From Sphingobium faniae (GTDB taxonomy: Bacteria; Pseudomonadota; Alphaproteobacteria; Sphingomonadales; Sphingomonadaceae), in assembly GCA_900100475.1 (NCBI GenBank), contig FMTU01000001.1, forward strand, positions 310,001 through 374,000: a stretch of DNA of 64,000 nucleotides, in the 5' to 3' direction. Made by a program: the position numbers and the translations under genes. Shown piece by piece: positions 18,506 through 27,431 of the stretch. The first letter of the stretch is position 1, and every line of letters starts with the position of its first letter. The notes under the pieces were generated by a model. It saw only the letters and a program-made list of their open reading frames with translations. It was not told where the DNA came from and searched no databases.

Positions 18506-19729
18506 CTATTTCACCCGAAGCCGCAGGCTTACATGGCGAATACCCAAGCCGCGCGCCTCGGACGCTGGCCCTTCAAGCTCTATCGTCGCGCATTGCCGGA
18601 GCATTTCGGGATAGAGGCGCAGCAACGCCTCGCGCACGACCCACTGGCCCAGACAGATGTGCAAGCCGTGTCCGAAGGAAATCGCCTTGCTCGCATTCGG
18701 CCGCGCAAGGTCCACCTCATGCGGTCGGTCGAATATCGCGGGATCGCGATTGGCCGCGCCCAGAACCGCCAGGACAATCCCCCCTTTTGGAAGGGTCAGC
18801 CCACCGATTTCCGAGGACTCCACCGTGCCGCGACCGCTGACAGGCGCTGCCGACACAAGGCGCATCACCTCGCCGACGAAAGGCTCGGCAAGCGACGGAT
18901 TCAGACGAAGCCGGTCCATTATCTCTGGATGACGCATCAGCAGCGCCATGCCGTTGGTTGAACTGTGCGCCGTCGTATCCGATCCAGCTGCGACGATATT
19001 CTCGCCCATCACCACGAGTTCGTCATGATCGAAAGCACCCGAACGGATGATCTGGGCAAGAATATCGTCGCCGCGAGGATCAGCGATGCGCTCGCCGATC
19101 CGTTCGTTCCAGAAAGCCCGCATCTCGTCGGATGCCTCGTCGGCCGCCTGCCACTCCGCGTCCGTCAGACCAAAATCGAACGTCTTCATGATCCTGGGAA
19201 TGAGCGCGCGGAAATCGGGACGATCGGACGGGCTGAGGCCGAGCAGATGATCCGTCACCCGAACCGTCAACTCAAACCCCACGAGATCGAGGAAATCGCC
19301 GCCGCCCCGTGCGCGATAATTGCCAACGATATCCGGAATCACTAAATCCAGGAACGCGCCCAACGCGCGCATCGCGGATGGCAGGAAGAAACCGTTCAAC
19401 GCGCGGCGCGTGCGCATATGGTCGGCGCCATCCTTGTGCCCGAACCATGCCTCCATATTCCTGCGCGAACGATGACCGCGCCATCCCGGCGTCAGGCGAT
19501 CATTCCGATCGGCGAACGCGACCTGCACGCCCTTGGCGGCAAGGATGGAGCGCACCTCGGCATAGCCCGTTGCGATCCAAAGGTCGGCTTCGGGGCAATA
19601 GAACAGTGGCGCCTGACGCTGGAGCTTTTCCAGATCATGCCAGAGCCGATCGCCATCGACCTGGCCGTCGATGAAGACGCACCGCGCGATCGCCTGTGGA
19701 TCAATATCCGAAGACAATATGGTCGTCAT
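18506..19729 (-). CDS. Cytochrome P450
   Basis: The protein has 407 residues from the ATG chosen by an AAGGGGGG five bases upstream; an earlier in-frame ATG lacks such a site. Heme ligand Cys359 sits in F-G-H-G-L-H-I-C-L-G, the oxygen-activating I-helix reads A-G-S-D-T-T (248-253) and the K-helix E-x-x-R is at 287-290. It is a soluble class I bacterial P450 needing a ferredoxin such as the one at 7469-7786. It heads the operon with hyuB, hyuA, an aldolase and the broken hydrolase, and is divergent from a TetR gene with a palindrome between. The family number cannot be assigned by eye. Confidence 0.93.
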   Translation of the reverse strand: MTTILSSDIDPQAIARCVFIDGQVDGDRLWHDLEKLQRQAPLFYCPEADLWIATGYAEVRSILAAKGVQVAFADRNDRLTPGWRGHRSRRNMEAWFGHKDGADHMRTRRALNGFFLPSAMRALGAFLDLVIPDIVGNYRARGGGDFLDLVGFELTVRVTDHLLGLSPSDRPDFRALIPRIMKTFDFGLTDAEWQAADEASDEMRAFWNERIGERIADPRGDDILAQIIRSGAFDHDELVVMGENIVAAGSDTTAHSSTNGMALLMRHPEIMDRLRLNPSLAEPFVGEVMRLVSAAPVSGRGTVESSEIGGLTLPKGGIVLAVLGAANRDPAIFDRPHEVDLARPNASKAISFGHGLHICLGQWVVREALLRLYPEMLRQCATIELEGPASEARGLGIRHVSLRLRVK

Positions 19730-19845
19730 GCTCGCCCCCCTTGCCATGGGCAGAACGGAAAACAGCAATAATGGGGATAGCGCTGGGTCATATCAGACCA
19801 ATCCTCTCAAGCCCCCAACTCCGGGTGACTGAGCGCCATTTTTTA

Positions 19846-19870
19846 TAACTTGACTCTCAGAGTCAAGTTA
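19846..19870. promoter_or_regulatory. 25-bp palindrome, probable TetR operator
   Basis: Arms TAACTTGACTCT and AGAGTCAAGTTA are perfect 12-base inverted copies around a single C. The site lies between the divergent P450 operon and the TetR gene, 50 bases before the TetR ATG. Each arm includes TTGACT, a -35-like hexamer, so bound repressor would block both promoters. TetR operators are commonly palindromes of this size. Confidence 0.85.
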
Positions 19871-19920
19871 ATTCGACCAACGTGGTTTACTGCAAGGACA
19901 ATATCCCTATTGTCCTATCC

Positions 19921-20484
19921 ATGAAAACGATCACGGCAAACCAGCGGCAGCGGCGGGCAGACGCATTACGCAACGAAAGCAAGGTTCGCGAAGCGGCCGA
20001 TACCGTGTTCCGCCGCTACGGCAAGGATTTGTCGATGGACGATGTGGCGCGTGAAGCGGGCGTCAGCAAAGGAACCGTGTACAATGTGTTCGGATCGCGG
20101 GACGAACTGATCGAAGGATTGACCATCGCCTATCTCCGCGCGGCGACATTATCCTATCGCAAGGCAATGGAAAGCGAGGATCTCTGGCAGGGCCTTGCCG
20201 ATGCGGTATTGACGCCGACCATGGGGATAGCGGCGACCGCCGACCTGATGGCGCCCGGCGGCAGCGATTGCCCGGCCCGCACAGCATTTGACGAATGCAG
20301 GCGAACCCTCGACGAACTTCTGGATCTGCTCAAGCAACGCGGCCTCGTTCGTCCGGAAATCACCACGACCCAACTCACCAACCTGTTCCGGGGACTCTAT
20401 CAAGTTCTCCCCAGCTATGGCGAGCGCGACACCGCGCAGGCGCTCGAACATGGATGGATCATCCTGCGCGGCATCAGATGCTGA
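19921..20484 (+). CDS. TetR family transcriptional regulator
   Basis: This 187-residue protein has the TetR DNA-binding domain: D-L-S-M-D-D-V-A-R-E-A-G-V-S-K-G-T-V-Y-N near residues 36-55, followed by F-G-S-R-D-E-L. The C-terminal half is helical and ligand-binding, with no homology I recognise. The ATG chosen gives the normal N-terminal length; no clear Shine-Dalgarno sequence is seen, suggesting weak translation or a leaderless start. The perfect palindrome just upstream is its likely operator, making it a repressor of itself and of the divergent P450-hyu-aldolase operon. Confidence 0.92.
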   Translation: MKTITANQRQRRADALRNESKVREAADTVFRRYGKDLSMDDVAREAGVSKGTVYNVFGSRDELIEGLTIAYLRAATLSYRKAMESEDLWQGLADAVLTPTMGIAATADLMAPGGSDCPARTAFDECRRTLDELLDLLKQRGLVRPEITTTQLTNLFRGLYQVLPSYGERDTAQALEHGWIILRGIRC

Positions 20485-20541
20485 TGATCGTAGCAACGGC
20501 TGAGCGTTATCGGTCCTTGATGCAAGCTGCGGCGAAAACCT

Positions 20542-20642
20542 AGAGCGCGCTGCGTTAAATCGGACGCAGGACGCGCGCTCTCATCTTTTGTTGTCGCATC
20601 GTTTTCGCAAAAACCGGTTCCCATTTTTGCACACGATGCTCT
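20542..20642. repeat. About 100-bp double-hairpin repeat, copy 1
   Basis: The element starts AGAGCGCGC and ends GATGCTCT. One half folds as AGAGCGCG...CGCGCTCT with an inner TGCGT/ACGCA stem. The other half folds as GCATCGT...ACGATGC. A linker rich in T joins them. A near-identical copy lies in inverted orientation at 36839-36941. It abuts the stop of the P450 gene at 20648. Confidence 0.9.
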
Positions 20643-20647
20643 AGCCG

Positions 20648-21868
20648 TTACCAGACGAGCGGCAGGCGAGTGATCCCGGTAACGCCGCCGGTTTCCACCA
20701 CCACATCGCCGCTTACATGGAAATCGGGAATGCGGGGCAGCCATTCCTCCAGGGTGATACGTATCTCACGCTTGGCCAGATGCATGCCGGCACAGACATG
20801 GGGACCGCCACCGAACGTCATGTGCGGCGGCGTCGGACGCTCGAAATTGACGGTCAGGGGGTCAGCAACGATCTGCTCGTCCAGGCCGTACATCCATGTC
20901 GGAGCCCAGATCATGTCGCCTTTCATAAGGGGGACGCCGCTGAGTTCGGTATCTTCCATGATCCGCCGCCCCTGACCGACTATCCCGAATCGCCGGATCA
21001 ACTCGTCGGTCGCGTTGTTGATGAGGTCCGGCCGCTCGATCAACTGGCGCCGATGGTCCGGCGAGTGAGCGAGAAAGTGCATGACAAAGCCCAGCAGATT
21101 GGCAACCGTATCCAGCCCACCGATCGTGGTGTTAAGCACGAACTGCTGCGCGGCGAAATCCGTGATCGGTTCCCCGTCGATGATGGCGTTGACGGATTTG
21201 CTGAGCAGGTCGTCGCGCGGATTGGCCTTGCGATCGGCGATATAGTGCTGGAGATACGCCTTGAGTTCCATATGGCCTTCCAGCCGCTGTTCGGGCGATT
21301 CCGGCCGCGTCGACTTCTCTGCGAGAGAATAGAGATAGTCGCGATCCTCCAGCGGCAGGCCCATCACCGAAAGAAAGACGACCACAGGCAGGACGAGAGC
21401 GAATTCCTTGACGAACTCGCATCCGCCACGCGGCTTGAATCCTTCGATCAGTTCGATGGCGGTCTTGCGCGCGATGTCCGTCACCGGCGCCAGATTGCCT
21501 GGCATCAACGGCGGAACAATCACCTTACGGTAAAGCAGCGACTCAGGCGGATCCTGTTCAAGAGGAATCAGCACATTGTCACGCGATCCGTTGGGAGGAA
21601 TGAAGATATCCGTGCTGGAGAATATAGCCGGCGTCATGAAGGCGGTTTTCACGTCCGCTCCATGGAGGGCGATCCAGTGTCCGCCATTATATTCGGACCA
21701 GATGACGGGCGAAGGCGCCCTGGCCTTGATGTCCAGCCAGGTGGCGCCGACATCGCAATCGACGACCGGAATATTATATATGTCGATGTCCATGACAGTC
21801 GATTCGCTGACATGCGCTGGCCGGGTCTTCGCGGCCGACTGCGTCATCATAGACTCTTCTTCCTGCAT
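20648..21868 (-). CDS. Cytochrome P450, CYP101-like
   Basis: This 406-residue P450 carries heme ligand Cys359 in F-G-G-G-P-H-V-C-A-G-M and E-x-x-R at 289-292. Its I-helix G-G-L-D-T-V (250-255), followed by A-H-S-P-D-H-R-R-Q-L-I-E-R-P and the final L-P-L-V-W, match camphor hydroxylase P450cam closely in pattern. The usual threonine of the oxygen groove is present (G-L-D-T). CYP101 members of sphingomonads hydroxylate terpenoids and similar small rings, so a terpenoid-like substrate is an attractive guess. GAGGAGAGG stands before the ATG used. It is divergent from a small barrel-fold gene at 22069. Confidence 0.92.
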   Translation of the reverse strand: MQEEESMMTQSAAKTRPAHVSESTVMDIDIYNIPVVDCDVGATWLDIKARAPSPVIWSEYNGGHWIALHGADVKTAFMTPAIFSSTDIFIPPNGSRDNVLIPLEQDPPESLLYRKVIVPPLMPGNLAPVTDIARKTAIELIEGFKPRGGCEFVKEFALVLPVVVFLSVMGLPLEDRDYLYSLAEKSTRPESPEQRLEGHMELKAYLQHYIADRKANPRDDLLSKSVNAIIDGEPITDFAAQQFVLNTTIGGLDTVANLLGFVMHFLAHSPDHRRQLIERPDLINNATDELIRRFGIVGQGRRIMEDTELSGVPLMKGDMIWAPTWMYGLDEQIVADPLTVNFERPTPPHMTFGGGPHVCAGMHLAKREIRITLEEWLPRIPDFHVSGDVVVETGGVTGITRLPLVW

Positions 21869-22068
21869 ATATCCTCTCCTCAAAATCGCGCGCGGCAACC
21901 CTGGGCATTCCATGCCCTTTCCTTGTTCACCGAGGCCGCGGTGCGAAACACATGTCCCGCGTGCTGCATCGGGATGGCCGATGCCACACTTTACACCCTG
22001 CGCCGAAAGAATGTAATGTAATTCTCATAATTTCGACAACAGCAGTGCGCCGATATGGGAGAGCAATC

Positions 22069-22848
22069 ATGGAAACGCTGATGGTGGTCGGGTGCGATCC
22101 GCTGCCGGACCGGGTCGATGAGTTGAATCGCTGGTATAGCTGGGTCCATATTCGCGACGTCATGCGCTTGCCAGGGTCGCTATCCGCACAACGTTTCGCG
22201 CTGAGTCCCGTTCAGCCTGCAACCGATAGCGGTACGCAACCATTCACCTACCTGACATTATATGAAATCGCGGACAAGACGGCCTGTAACAAGGGGCATT
22301 TCGATGACTGTTTCACAGACCGGATGCCTATCAGCACCGCGTTCGACTTCCAGGCTTTCCATGAGGCCTATTTCGATCCCCTGCCCGGGGCCGGGGAAAG
22401 ACTTGATCCGCGCACCGCGGAACAGCCGGTGATGCTGATAACGCTGGCCGCCAGCGACGCCAACAGCCTGGCGTTCGAGCAGATACTGGCGGCAGGCGGC
22501 CTGCAAGATATCGCTGAATTGCCTGGCTTTGCTGCGACAACCGCTTTCCGGTTCGGGACCGATCAGATGATGGCCCTGCCCGCCCGGCATAGTCACCTGA
22601 TCCTGTGCCACTTGTCCGACCTGTCGCTCGCCATCGCCTGCTGGAACCGGTTTGCAGGCGACCTGCCTTCGACATGGCAGGCTGTCGACAAGGCCAGACT
22701 GCGCGGCGAGGCCTATCTGCCGCTGATGCCCCGCCTGCAGGCGCAGGATGTCCTGAGCGAGCCGGAGCATGTGCGGTCGATTGCGGCGCAGGAGCGTGCG
22801 TCGGTAGGTAACGACGTCCATCGCCCCGGCGCCAACGCATTCATGTGA
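22069..22848 (+). CDS. Dimeric alpha/beta-barrel (EthD/DUF4286-like) protein
   Basis: The protein has 259 residues. The N-terminal half carries L-N-R-W-Y-S-W-V-H-I-R-D-V-M-R-L-P-G, a pattern shared with the small protein at 44329-44661 (F-N-R-W-Y-D-E-A-H-L-R-D-V). The second half (from about 125) looks like a repeat of the same ferredoxin-like fold, less conserved. GGGAGAG precedes the ATG. It has no catalytic motif I recognise. It lies between the CYP101-like P450 on one side and AhpD-like and LLM flavoprotein genes on the other. Confidence 0.6.
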   Translation: METLMVVGCDPLPDRVDELNRWYSWVHIRDVMRLPGSLSAQRFALSPVQPATDSGTQPFTYLTLYEIADKTACNKGHFDDCFTDRMPISTAFDFQAFHEAYFDPLPGAGERLDPRTAEQPVMLITLAASDANSLAFEQILAAGGLQDIAELPGFAATTAFRFGTDQMMALPARHSHLILCHLSDLSLAIACWNRFAGDLPSTWQAVDKARLRGEAYLPLMPRLQAQDVLSEPEHVRSIAAQERASVGNDVHRPGANAFM

Positions 22849-22934
22849 CGCCTTGCCCCGGCGGGTCGAATACAGGCGTGGATATTTCCTACCAGCGATC
22901 TGCACCGCGCCCAGCGCCGACCAATTGACAAGAG

Positions 22935-22948
22935 ATATGGTGCCATAT
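22935..22948. promoter_or_regulatory. Near-palindrome ATATGGTGCCATAT
   Basis: Six-base arms ATATGG/CCATAT flank TG. The core fits TAWGGTGCCWTA fully. It lies 90 bases before the AhpD-like gene at 23038. The same pattern stands before the Rieske operon downstream of the MarR gene (60440) and between divergent genes at 53698. Confidence 0.5.
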
Positions 22949-23037
22949 TGATTGACCCATTGTGAGTTTTATGTTAGATTTCTTTCACGGTCGGCCCCCG
23001 AACGGCAGAGAGTCGACAAAACCAAGGAGAGTGTCCG

Positions 23038-23598
23038 ATGCGCATCGCACTTGATGTCAGGGCAGGTGAAAATCCGATGCCCTATCTCAACAAGAGCTAT
23101 AGTCCCGAGTTGGTGAATGCTGGCATGGATTTTTCGAAGGTCGTGTACGAACGGTCGAAACTGCCTCTGCGCGAATTCGAAGCGGCGCGGTATAGGACGG
23201 CGCAGATCAACGGCTGCATCACCTGCCAGAACTGGCGGTCGGCGCGCGATGTGCCAGGCTATCTTGCATCGCTTGGCCGTGACGGCGCGCTGGGCGTCGC
23301 AGCCAATGGCGCTGCCCCCGACGAGCAGCTCTATAGCGCGATCGACGACGGCTCTCTCGAAGGGCTTTCCGATCGGGAAAAGCTGGCCGTGCGTTTCGCC
23401 GAGGGCATGGGCGCCGACCCCCACGGCCTGGGCGAGAACGAAACCCTATGGCAGGCATTGAAAGCGCACTTCTCGGACGAAGAAATCGTCGATCTCACCT
23501 TCAGCGTCGCCGGGTTCATTGCCATGGGCCGCGCCATGCATGTCCTTGATCTCGACACCGTCTGCCCCATGCCGGGCGCGATGGCGGACGCATCCTGA
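23038..23598 (+). CDS. Carboxymuconolactone decarboxylase/AhpD-like protein
   Basis: This 186-residue all-helical protein has the AhpD-like core I-N-G-C-I-T-C-Q-N-W-R (C-x-x-C near residue 62) and the later E-I-V-D-L-T-F-S-V-A helix. In AhpD the paired cysteines reduce a partner; in carboxymuconolactone decarboxylases they are absent or non-catalytic. Here the usual downstream histidine is replaced in W-R-S-A-R, so redox activity is uncertain. AAGGAG lies before the ATG. The LLM flavoprotein gene follows 73 bases on. A near-palindromic candidate operator precedes the gene. Confidence 0.85.
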   Translation: MRIALDVRAGENPMPYLNKSYSPELVNAGMDFSKVVYERSKLPLREFEAARYRTAQINGCITCQNWRSARDVPGYLASLGRDGALGVAANGAAPDEQLYSAIDDGSLEGLSDREKLAVRFAEGMGADPHGLGENETLWQALKAHFSDEEIVDLTFSVAGFIAMGRAMHVLDLDTVCPMPGAMADAS

Positions 23599-23671
23599 AC
23601 GCAGCGTCGAAACAATCGACCGAGGCCGCCTGTGCTCCGGCATGGGCGGTCTTTCAATATAAGGACAAGAT

Positions 23672-24550
23672 GTGAGCGATTTCTGGCTTCATATCCACAA
23701 TACCCAGCCCGAAGAAGGACTTGCACTCGCGCGTCTGGCCGAAGAAGTCGGCTTCGCCGGCGTGCTGGGCGACGATCACTGGTTCATGCCCGCCCTGTCG
23801 GCCAATCACGACCCCGACGAACCCGCGCCGTTGCCGATGGATTATATCTTTCCGGACTTCTTCGCCTTCGGCGCGGCCGTCATGGCGCAGACGAAACTGC
23901 GGTTCGGCTCCTGCATCATGGTGCTCGCCAACCGGACCAATCCGTTCCTGGTGGCGAAGTCAGCCGCCACATTGGCGCGGATGAGCGACGATCGCTTTAT
24001 TCTGGGCGTCGGCATCGGCTGGATGCGCGAAGAATATGACGTCGCCGGTGTCCCCTGGGCGGATCGCGTGCCCCGCACCGTCGAGATGATCGAGATCATG
24101 CGCAAGCTGTGGGGACCACCGCCAGTAGAGCACCATGGCCGTTTCTTCGATTTCCCGGCAACCTATGCCAATCCGCGCCCCCGGAAGCCTGTTCCGCTCT
24201 ACATGGGCGGCCTCGCGCCCGCGTCGCTGCGACGGACCGGCCGGATTGCCGATGGCTGGATGGGGCATAGCTGCACGCTCGATGGCCTTCCCACACAATT
24301 GGCCCTGATCGAGGAAGGGCGCGCCGAGGCGGGCCGCACGGGCGAGCCTTTCGCCATCATGGCAGGACTTGCGCGCAACACCGGCGGCGCGTTGCCGGAC
24401 CTTGACGATTTTAGACGCGCGCAGGATCTGGGGGTGGCGCATCATCATGTCGGCCCAATCGACCACCGGCTGGGCAAACTTTATTCGAGCTTCGAAGAAA
24501 AGCGGCGCGTCGTAGAGGAATTTGGAGAGCGGATCATCCGCCGTTATTGA
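23672..24550 (+). CDS. LLM-class F420/flavin-dependent oxidoreductase
   Basis: This 292-residue luciferase-like TIM barrel starts at GTG; the ATG two bases earlier runs directly into a stop, and AAGGA fits the GTG. It shows the family pattern: A-R-L-A-E-E-V-G-F-A-G-V-L-G-D-D-H early, L-A-N-R-T-N-P-F-L-V-A-K-S-A-A-T-L, R-F-I-L-G-V-G-I-G-W and P-L-Y-M-G-G-L. Members use FMNH2 or F420 to oxygenate or reduce ketones and other substrates. The group with N-terminal W-x-H is often annotated TIGR03619. It forms a pair with the AhpD-like gene. Confidence 0.9.
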   Translation: MSDFWLHIHNTQPEEGLALARLAEEVGFAGVLGDDHWFMPALSANHDPDEPAPLPMDYIFPDFFAFGAAVMAQTKLRFGSCIMVLANRTNPFLVAKSAATLARMSDDRFILGVGIGWMREEYDVAGVPWADRVPRTVEMIEIMRKLWGPPPVEHHGRFFDFPATYANPRPRKPVPLYMGGLAPASLRRTGRIADGWMGHSCTLDGLPTQLALIEEGRAEAGRTGEPFAIMAGLARNTGGALPDLDDFRRAQDLGVAHHHVGPIDHRLGKLYSSFEEKRRVVEEFGERIIRRY

Positions 24551-24640
24551 CCATCCGTCCGACCGGCGAAACGATGTTCAGGAATGCATATCCAAGCAGA
24601 CGTGCCGTAAAGGCGCGTGGCTGGCAGGGACTCAACCTCC

Positions 24641-25000
24641 CTACGTGCGCCGTTCGTCCACCAAATACATCAGCATAACGTCACGATCCATGAAGTTCGC
24701 TTCATCCCGTGCGATTTCGCCGCCTATCTCTGCGTCCTGCGTGCGGGCAAGCATGGCGTCATAGGCGGCCTGATCCTCGAACCAGCATTCGGTGACGACA
24801 TCGAAATCGGGGCCTGGCGTCGCCGTTTCGACATGGCCAGGGGCAAAGCTGCCATCCTTCAGGACATAGCTGCGGCGATAGTCGGCCATAGGTGGCAGCA
24901 ACCGCCGGATCAGCGGCACATGCCGATTTTCGTAATAGTCGCGGAAGTCCTCAAACGACATGCCCGGCTTTGCCCGAAAATGGCAGACAAGCTTGATCAT
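24641..25000 (-). CDS. EthD domain-containing protein
   Basis: This 119-residue EthD protein has the helix F-E-D-F-R-D-Y-Y-E-N-R-H-V-P-L and the motif D-E-A-N-F-M-D-R-D. It is closest among the paralogues to the protein at 41404-41790 (shared Y-Y-E-N-x-H, Y-V/L-I/L-K-D, P-D-F/Y-D-V-V-T-E, E-I-G-G). It lies 180 bases beyond the APH kinase and may be the last gene of that operon. Its catalytic role is unknown. Confidence 0.85.
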   Translation of the reverse strand: MIKLVCHFRAKPGMSFEDFRDYYENRHVPLIRRLLPPMADYRRSYVLKDGSFAPGHVETATPGPDFDVVTECWFEDQAAYDAMLARTQDAEIGGEIARDEANFMDRDVMLMYLVDERRT

Positions 25001-25179
25001 TTCTCTCTCCTGCCTATTCCGTTTCGGTCTTTCCGAATACTCACGGCGTCATCCCATGCCCCCCCAATTCACCATCTGCTCACCACAAAATGGCGGGAAA
25101 GATCGACACGATCCATGCCACCGCGCTTGCCTTGGGCAGTTCCTGCGCTGGCGAACCGGGGTTGCGCCAATGGGAAGGA

Positions 25180-26253
25180 TCAGCGCATCGCCTTTTCGGC
25201 TTGCGCCCACGCCAACGCCATCAGTTCGGGCAGCACCTTGACCCGTTCCTGCGCCTGCGCGCTCGACGCCGTTCCTCGAAGGACGCGACCTTTGATGCCG
25301 TGAAAAATCGCCGCCAGGCGGAAGAAGTTGAACGCCATGTAGAAATCATAGGCAGGCATCGCGTCGCGGCCAGTGCGGCGGCAATAGGCTGCGAGATAGT
25401 CCGTTTCGCTGGGAATGCCGAGCGCCTCAAGATCGGCGTCGCCAAGACCCGCGACGATATGCGGCGGCATGCGATACATCATCGCATTATAGGCAAAGTC
25501 GGCGCCGGGATGGCCCAGGGTCGACAATTCCCAATCGAGCACCGCCAACACGCGCGGCTCCGTCGGATGGAAAATCATATTGTCGATGCGGATATCGCCA
25601 TGGATGACGCTGGTCGCGTCATCGTCGGCCGGGATGTTGGCCGGCAGCCATTCGATCAGGCGATCCATGTTCGGATCGCGCCCGGCCAGATCGTCATCCA
25701 GATATTGCCTGGACCAGCGACCGATCTGGCGTTCGAAATAATTGCCCGGCCGCCCATAGTCGCCCAGCCCGACAGCCTCATAATCGACCATGTGCAATTG
25801 CGCCACAGTGGCGTTCATGGCGTCGAAGATCGCCGCACGCTCGGCGCGGTCGACGCCCGGCACGGTCGCGTCCCAGAAGATGCGCCCCTCCACCATGTCC
25901 ATGACATAGAACCATGTGCCGATAACGGATTCGTCCGTGCAGAGGCCATAGACATGGGCCACGGGGAAATTTGCCTTTTCAAGGCCGACCAGCACTTTCG
26001 CCTCGCGATCGACCGCATGGGCGCCCTTCAGCGTCTCGCCGGGCGGCTTGCGGCGAAGGACATAGGCCTTGCCCGGTGTCACCAGCTTATAGGTAGGATT
26101 CGACTGCCCCCCTTTGAACTGCTCGACCGCCATGGGTCCGGCAAAGCCGGGCACATGGGCCTCCATCCAGGTCATAAGCGCCGCTTCGTTAAAGGCGAAA
26201 CCGGCCCGCACGGGCGTGGTGCCCAAATTGGCGTCCGCGCCGGCGCTGCTCAT
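25180..26253 (-). CDS. APH-fold kinase, ACAD10/11-associated (LvaA-like)
   Basis: This 357-residue protein has the kinase catalytic loop H-G-D-I-R-I-D-N (218-225) and magnesium-binding L-D-W (D240), preceded by a G-G-Q-S-N-P-T-Y nucleotide-binding strand. It starts in the stop of the acyl-CoA dehydrogenase gene (ATGA overlap), so the two are translationally coupled. This kinase-plus-dehydrogenase pairing matches the two halves of ACAD10/ACAD11 and the lvaA/lvaC genes of Pseudomonas putida, where a 4-hydroxyacyl-CoA is phosphorylated before rearrangement. That function here is inference from context. Drug phosphorylation is very unlikely. Confidence 0.88.
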   Translation of the reverse strand: MSSAGADANLGTTPVRAGFAFNEAALMTWMEAHVPGFAGPMAVEQFKGGQSNPTYKLVTPGKAYVLRRKPPGETLKGAHAVDREAKVLVGLEKANFPVAHVYGLCTDESVIGTWFYVMDMVEGRIFWDATVPGVDRAERAAIFDAMNATVAQLHMVDYEAVGLGDYGRPGNYFERQIGRWSRQYLDDDLAGRDPNMDRLIEWLPANIPADDDATSVIHGDIRIDNMIFHPTEPRVLAVLDWELSTLGHPGADFAYNAMMYRMPPHIVAGLGDADLEALGIPSETDYLAAYCRRTGRDAMPAYDFYMAFNFFRLAAIFHGIKGRVLRGTASSAQAQERVKVLPELMALAWAQAEKAMR

Positions 26254-27431
26254 GCCGCCTGCCCCTTCAGGAAGTCGCGCTTGATCTTCTTGGCGAGGCT
26301 CCATTTATGCACTTCGGTTGGGCCGTCATAGATGCGGAAGGCGCGGATCTCGCGGAAAACCTGCTCGACGATACTGTCGCCGGTCACGCCGGTCCCGCCC
26401 ATCACCTGCACGCAATTATCGGCTATTTTCATCAGTTGTTCGCTGACGGCCACCTTCGCCATCGAGCTTTCGACGGTGCCGAGCGATCCGCCATCGAGAA
26501 CCGACGCAGTCCAGTCGATCATCAATTCGCATTGCTGGAGCGCGATCCGGTTTTCGGCCAGCATGAAGCCGACGCCCTCATGATCGATCAGCGGCTTGCC
26601 AAAGGCCTGACGCGTGCATGCATAAGCGGTCGCGATTTCCTGCGCCCGGATGCAACTGCCCAGCCACCGCATGCAGTGCGAAAGACGCGCGGGGGAAAGG
26701 CGCACCTGCGCATATTTGAAACCCTCGCCACTGGCGCCCAGCATCTGGTCGGCGGAAACGCGAAGATTTTCAATCTGTATGACGGCATGGCCACCCGGCA
26801 TCGAACTGTCGATCGTATCCAGAACCCGCTCAATCCGTATCGCCGGATCGGGCAGATCGACCAGGAACATGCAGGCGCCGTCTTCCGACTTCGCCATGAT
26901 GATTCCGACCTTGGCTCCCTGGGCTCCCGTGATGAAGGCCTTGCGCCCATTGATGACCCAATGGTCGCCGTCCTTGTGGCAGACCGTCTGCATCATCGAC
27001 GGGTCCGAACCGGCGCCGCCCTCCGCCGCTGGCTCGGTCATGAAGAAGGCCGAACGCGCCTCGCCCGCAATCAGGGGCTTCAGGAAGCGGTCCTTCTGCT
27101 CCGCGCTCGCCACATGGCCAAGGAGGTACATATTGCCTTCATCGGGCGCCATGGTGTTGCAGGCCAGCGGCCCCAGCGGCGACAAGCCCGACTTGATGAG
27201 AACGGCAGCCGTCTCGCGCTGGCTAAGGTGCGCCCCATCGGCCAGGATATGCGGGGTCAGGACACCTGCAGCGCGCGCCTTGGCACGCATCTCCGCAACC
27301 ATCTCGTCCGTCGGGCCATGGCCATGGACCTCGAAACGCGGGTCCTTTTCATAAGGAACGATCTGTTCGCGGACGAATGTTTCCACGCGGGCTGCAATCT
27401 CTGACGCCCGATCGCTGATGGCAACGGTCAT
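26250..27431 (-). CDS. Acyl-CoA dehydrogenase family protein, ACAD10/11-like
   Basis: The 393-residue protein shows the family core: F-M-T-E-P-A (flavin contact), W-V-I-N-G-R-K-A-F-I-T-G-A, and the C-terminal R-I-Y-D-G-P-T-E-V-H. The stretch R-L-S-H-C-M-R-W-L-G and the I-Y-D-G-P-T-E-V-H end are typical of the ACAD10/11 branch rather than ordinary chain-specific dehydrogenases. It overlaps the CoA-transferase B gene by one base and the kinase gene by four. In the lva-type route this enzyme turns a 4-phosphoacyl-CoA into an enoyl-CoA instead of oxidising a saturated thioester. Confidence 0.9.
   Translation of the reverse strand: MTVAISDRASEIAARVETFVREQIVPYEKDPRFEVHGHGPTDEMVAEMRAKARAAGVLTPHILADGAHLSQRETAAVLIKSGLSPLGPLACNTMAPDEGNMYLLGHVASAEQKDRFLKPLIAGEARSAFFMTEPAAEGGAGSDPSMMQTVCHKDGDHWVINGRKAFITGAQGAKVGIIMAKSEDGACMFLVDLPDPAIRIERVLDTIDSSMPGGHAVIQIENLRVSADQMLGASGEGFKYAQVRLSPARLSHCMRWLGSCIRAQEIATAYACTRQAFGKPLIDHEGVGFMLAENRIALQQCELMIDWTASVLDGGSLGTVESSMAKVAVSEQLMKIADNCVQVMGGTGVTGDSIVEQVFREIRAFRIYDGPTEVHKWSLAKKIKRDFLKGQAA

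Noticed and set aside
16312..18840. Open frame of 842 codons on the + strand
   Set aside because: It is antisense to hyuB and parts of hyuA and the P450; no motif and no ribosome site.
20415..20744. Possible small protein over the repeat, and its counterpart from 36847
   Set aside because: They share the peptide read from the dispersed repeat; the similarity comes from the DNA repeat, not from a protein.
25180..26253. Aminoglycoside resistance kinase
   Set aside because: The APH fold is present, but coupling to an ACAD10/11-like gene shows a metabolic kinase.
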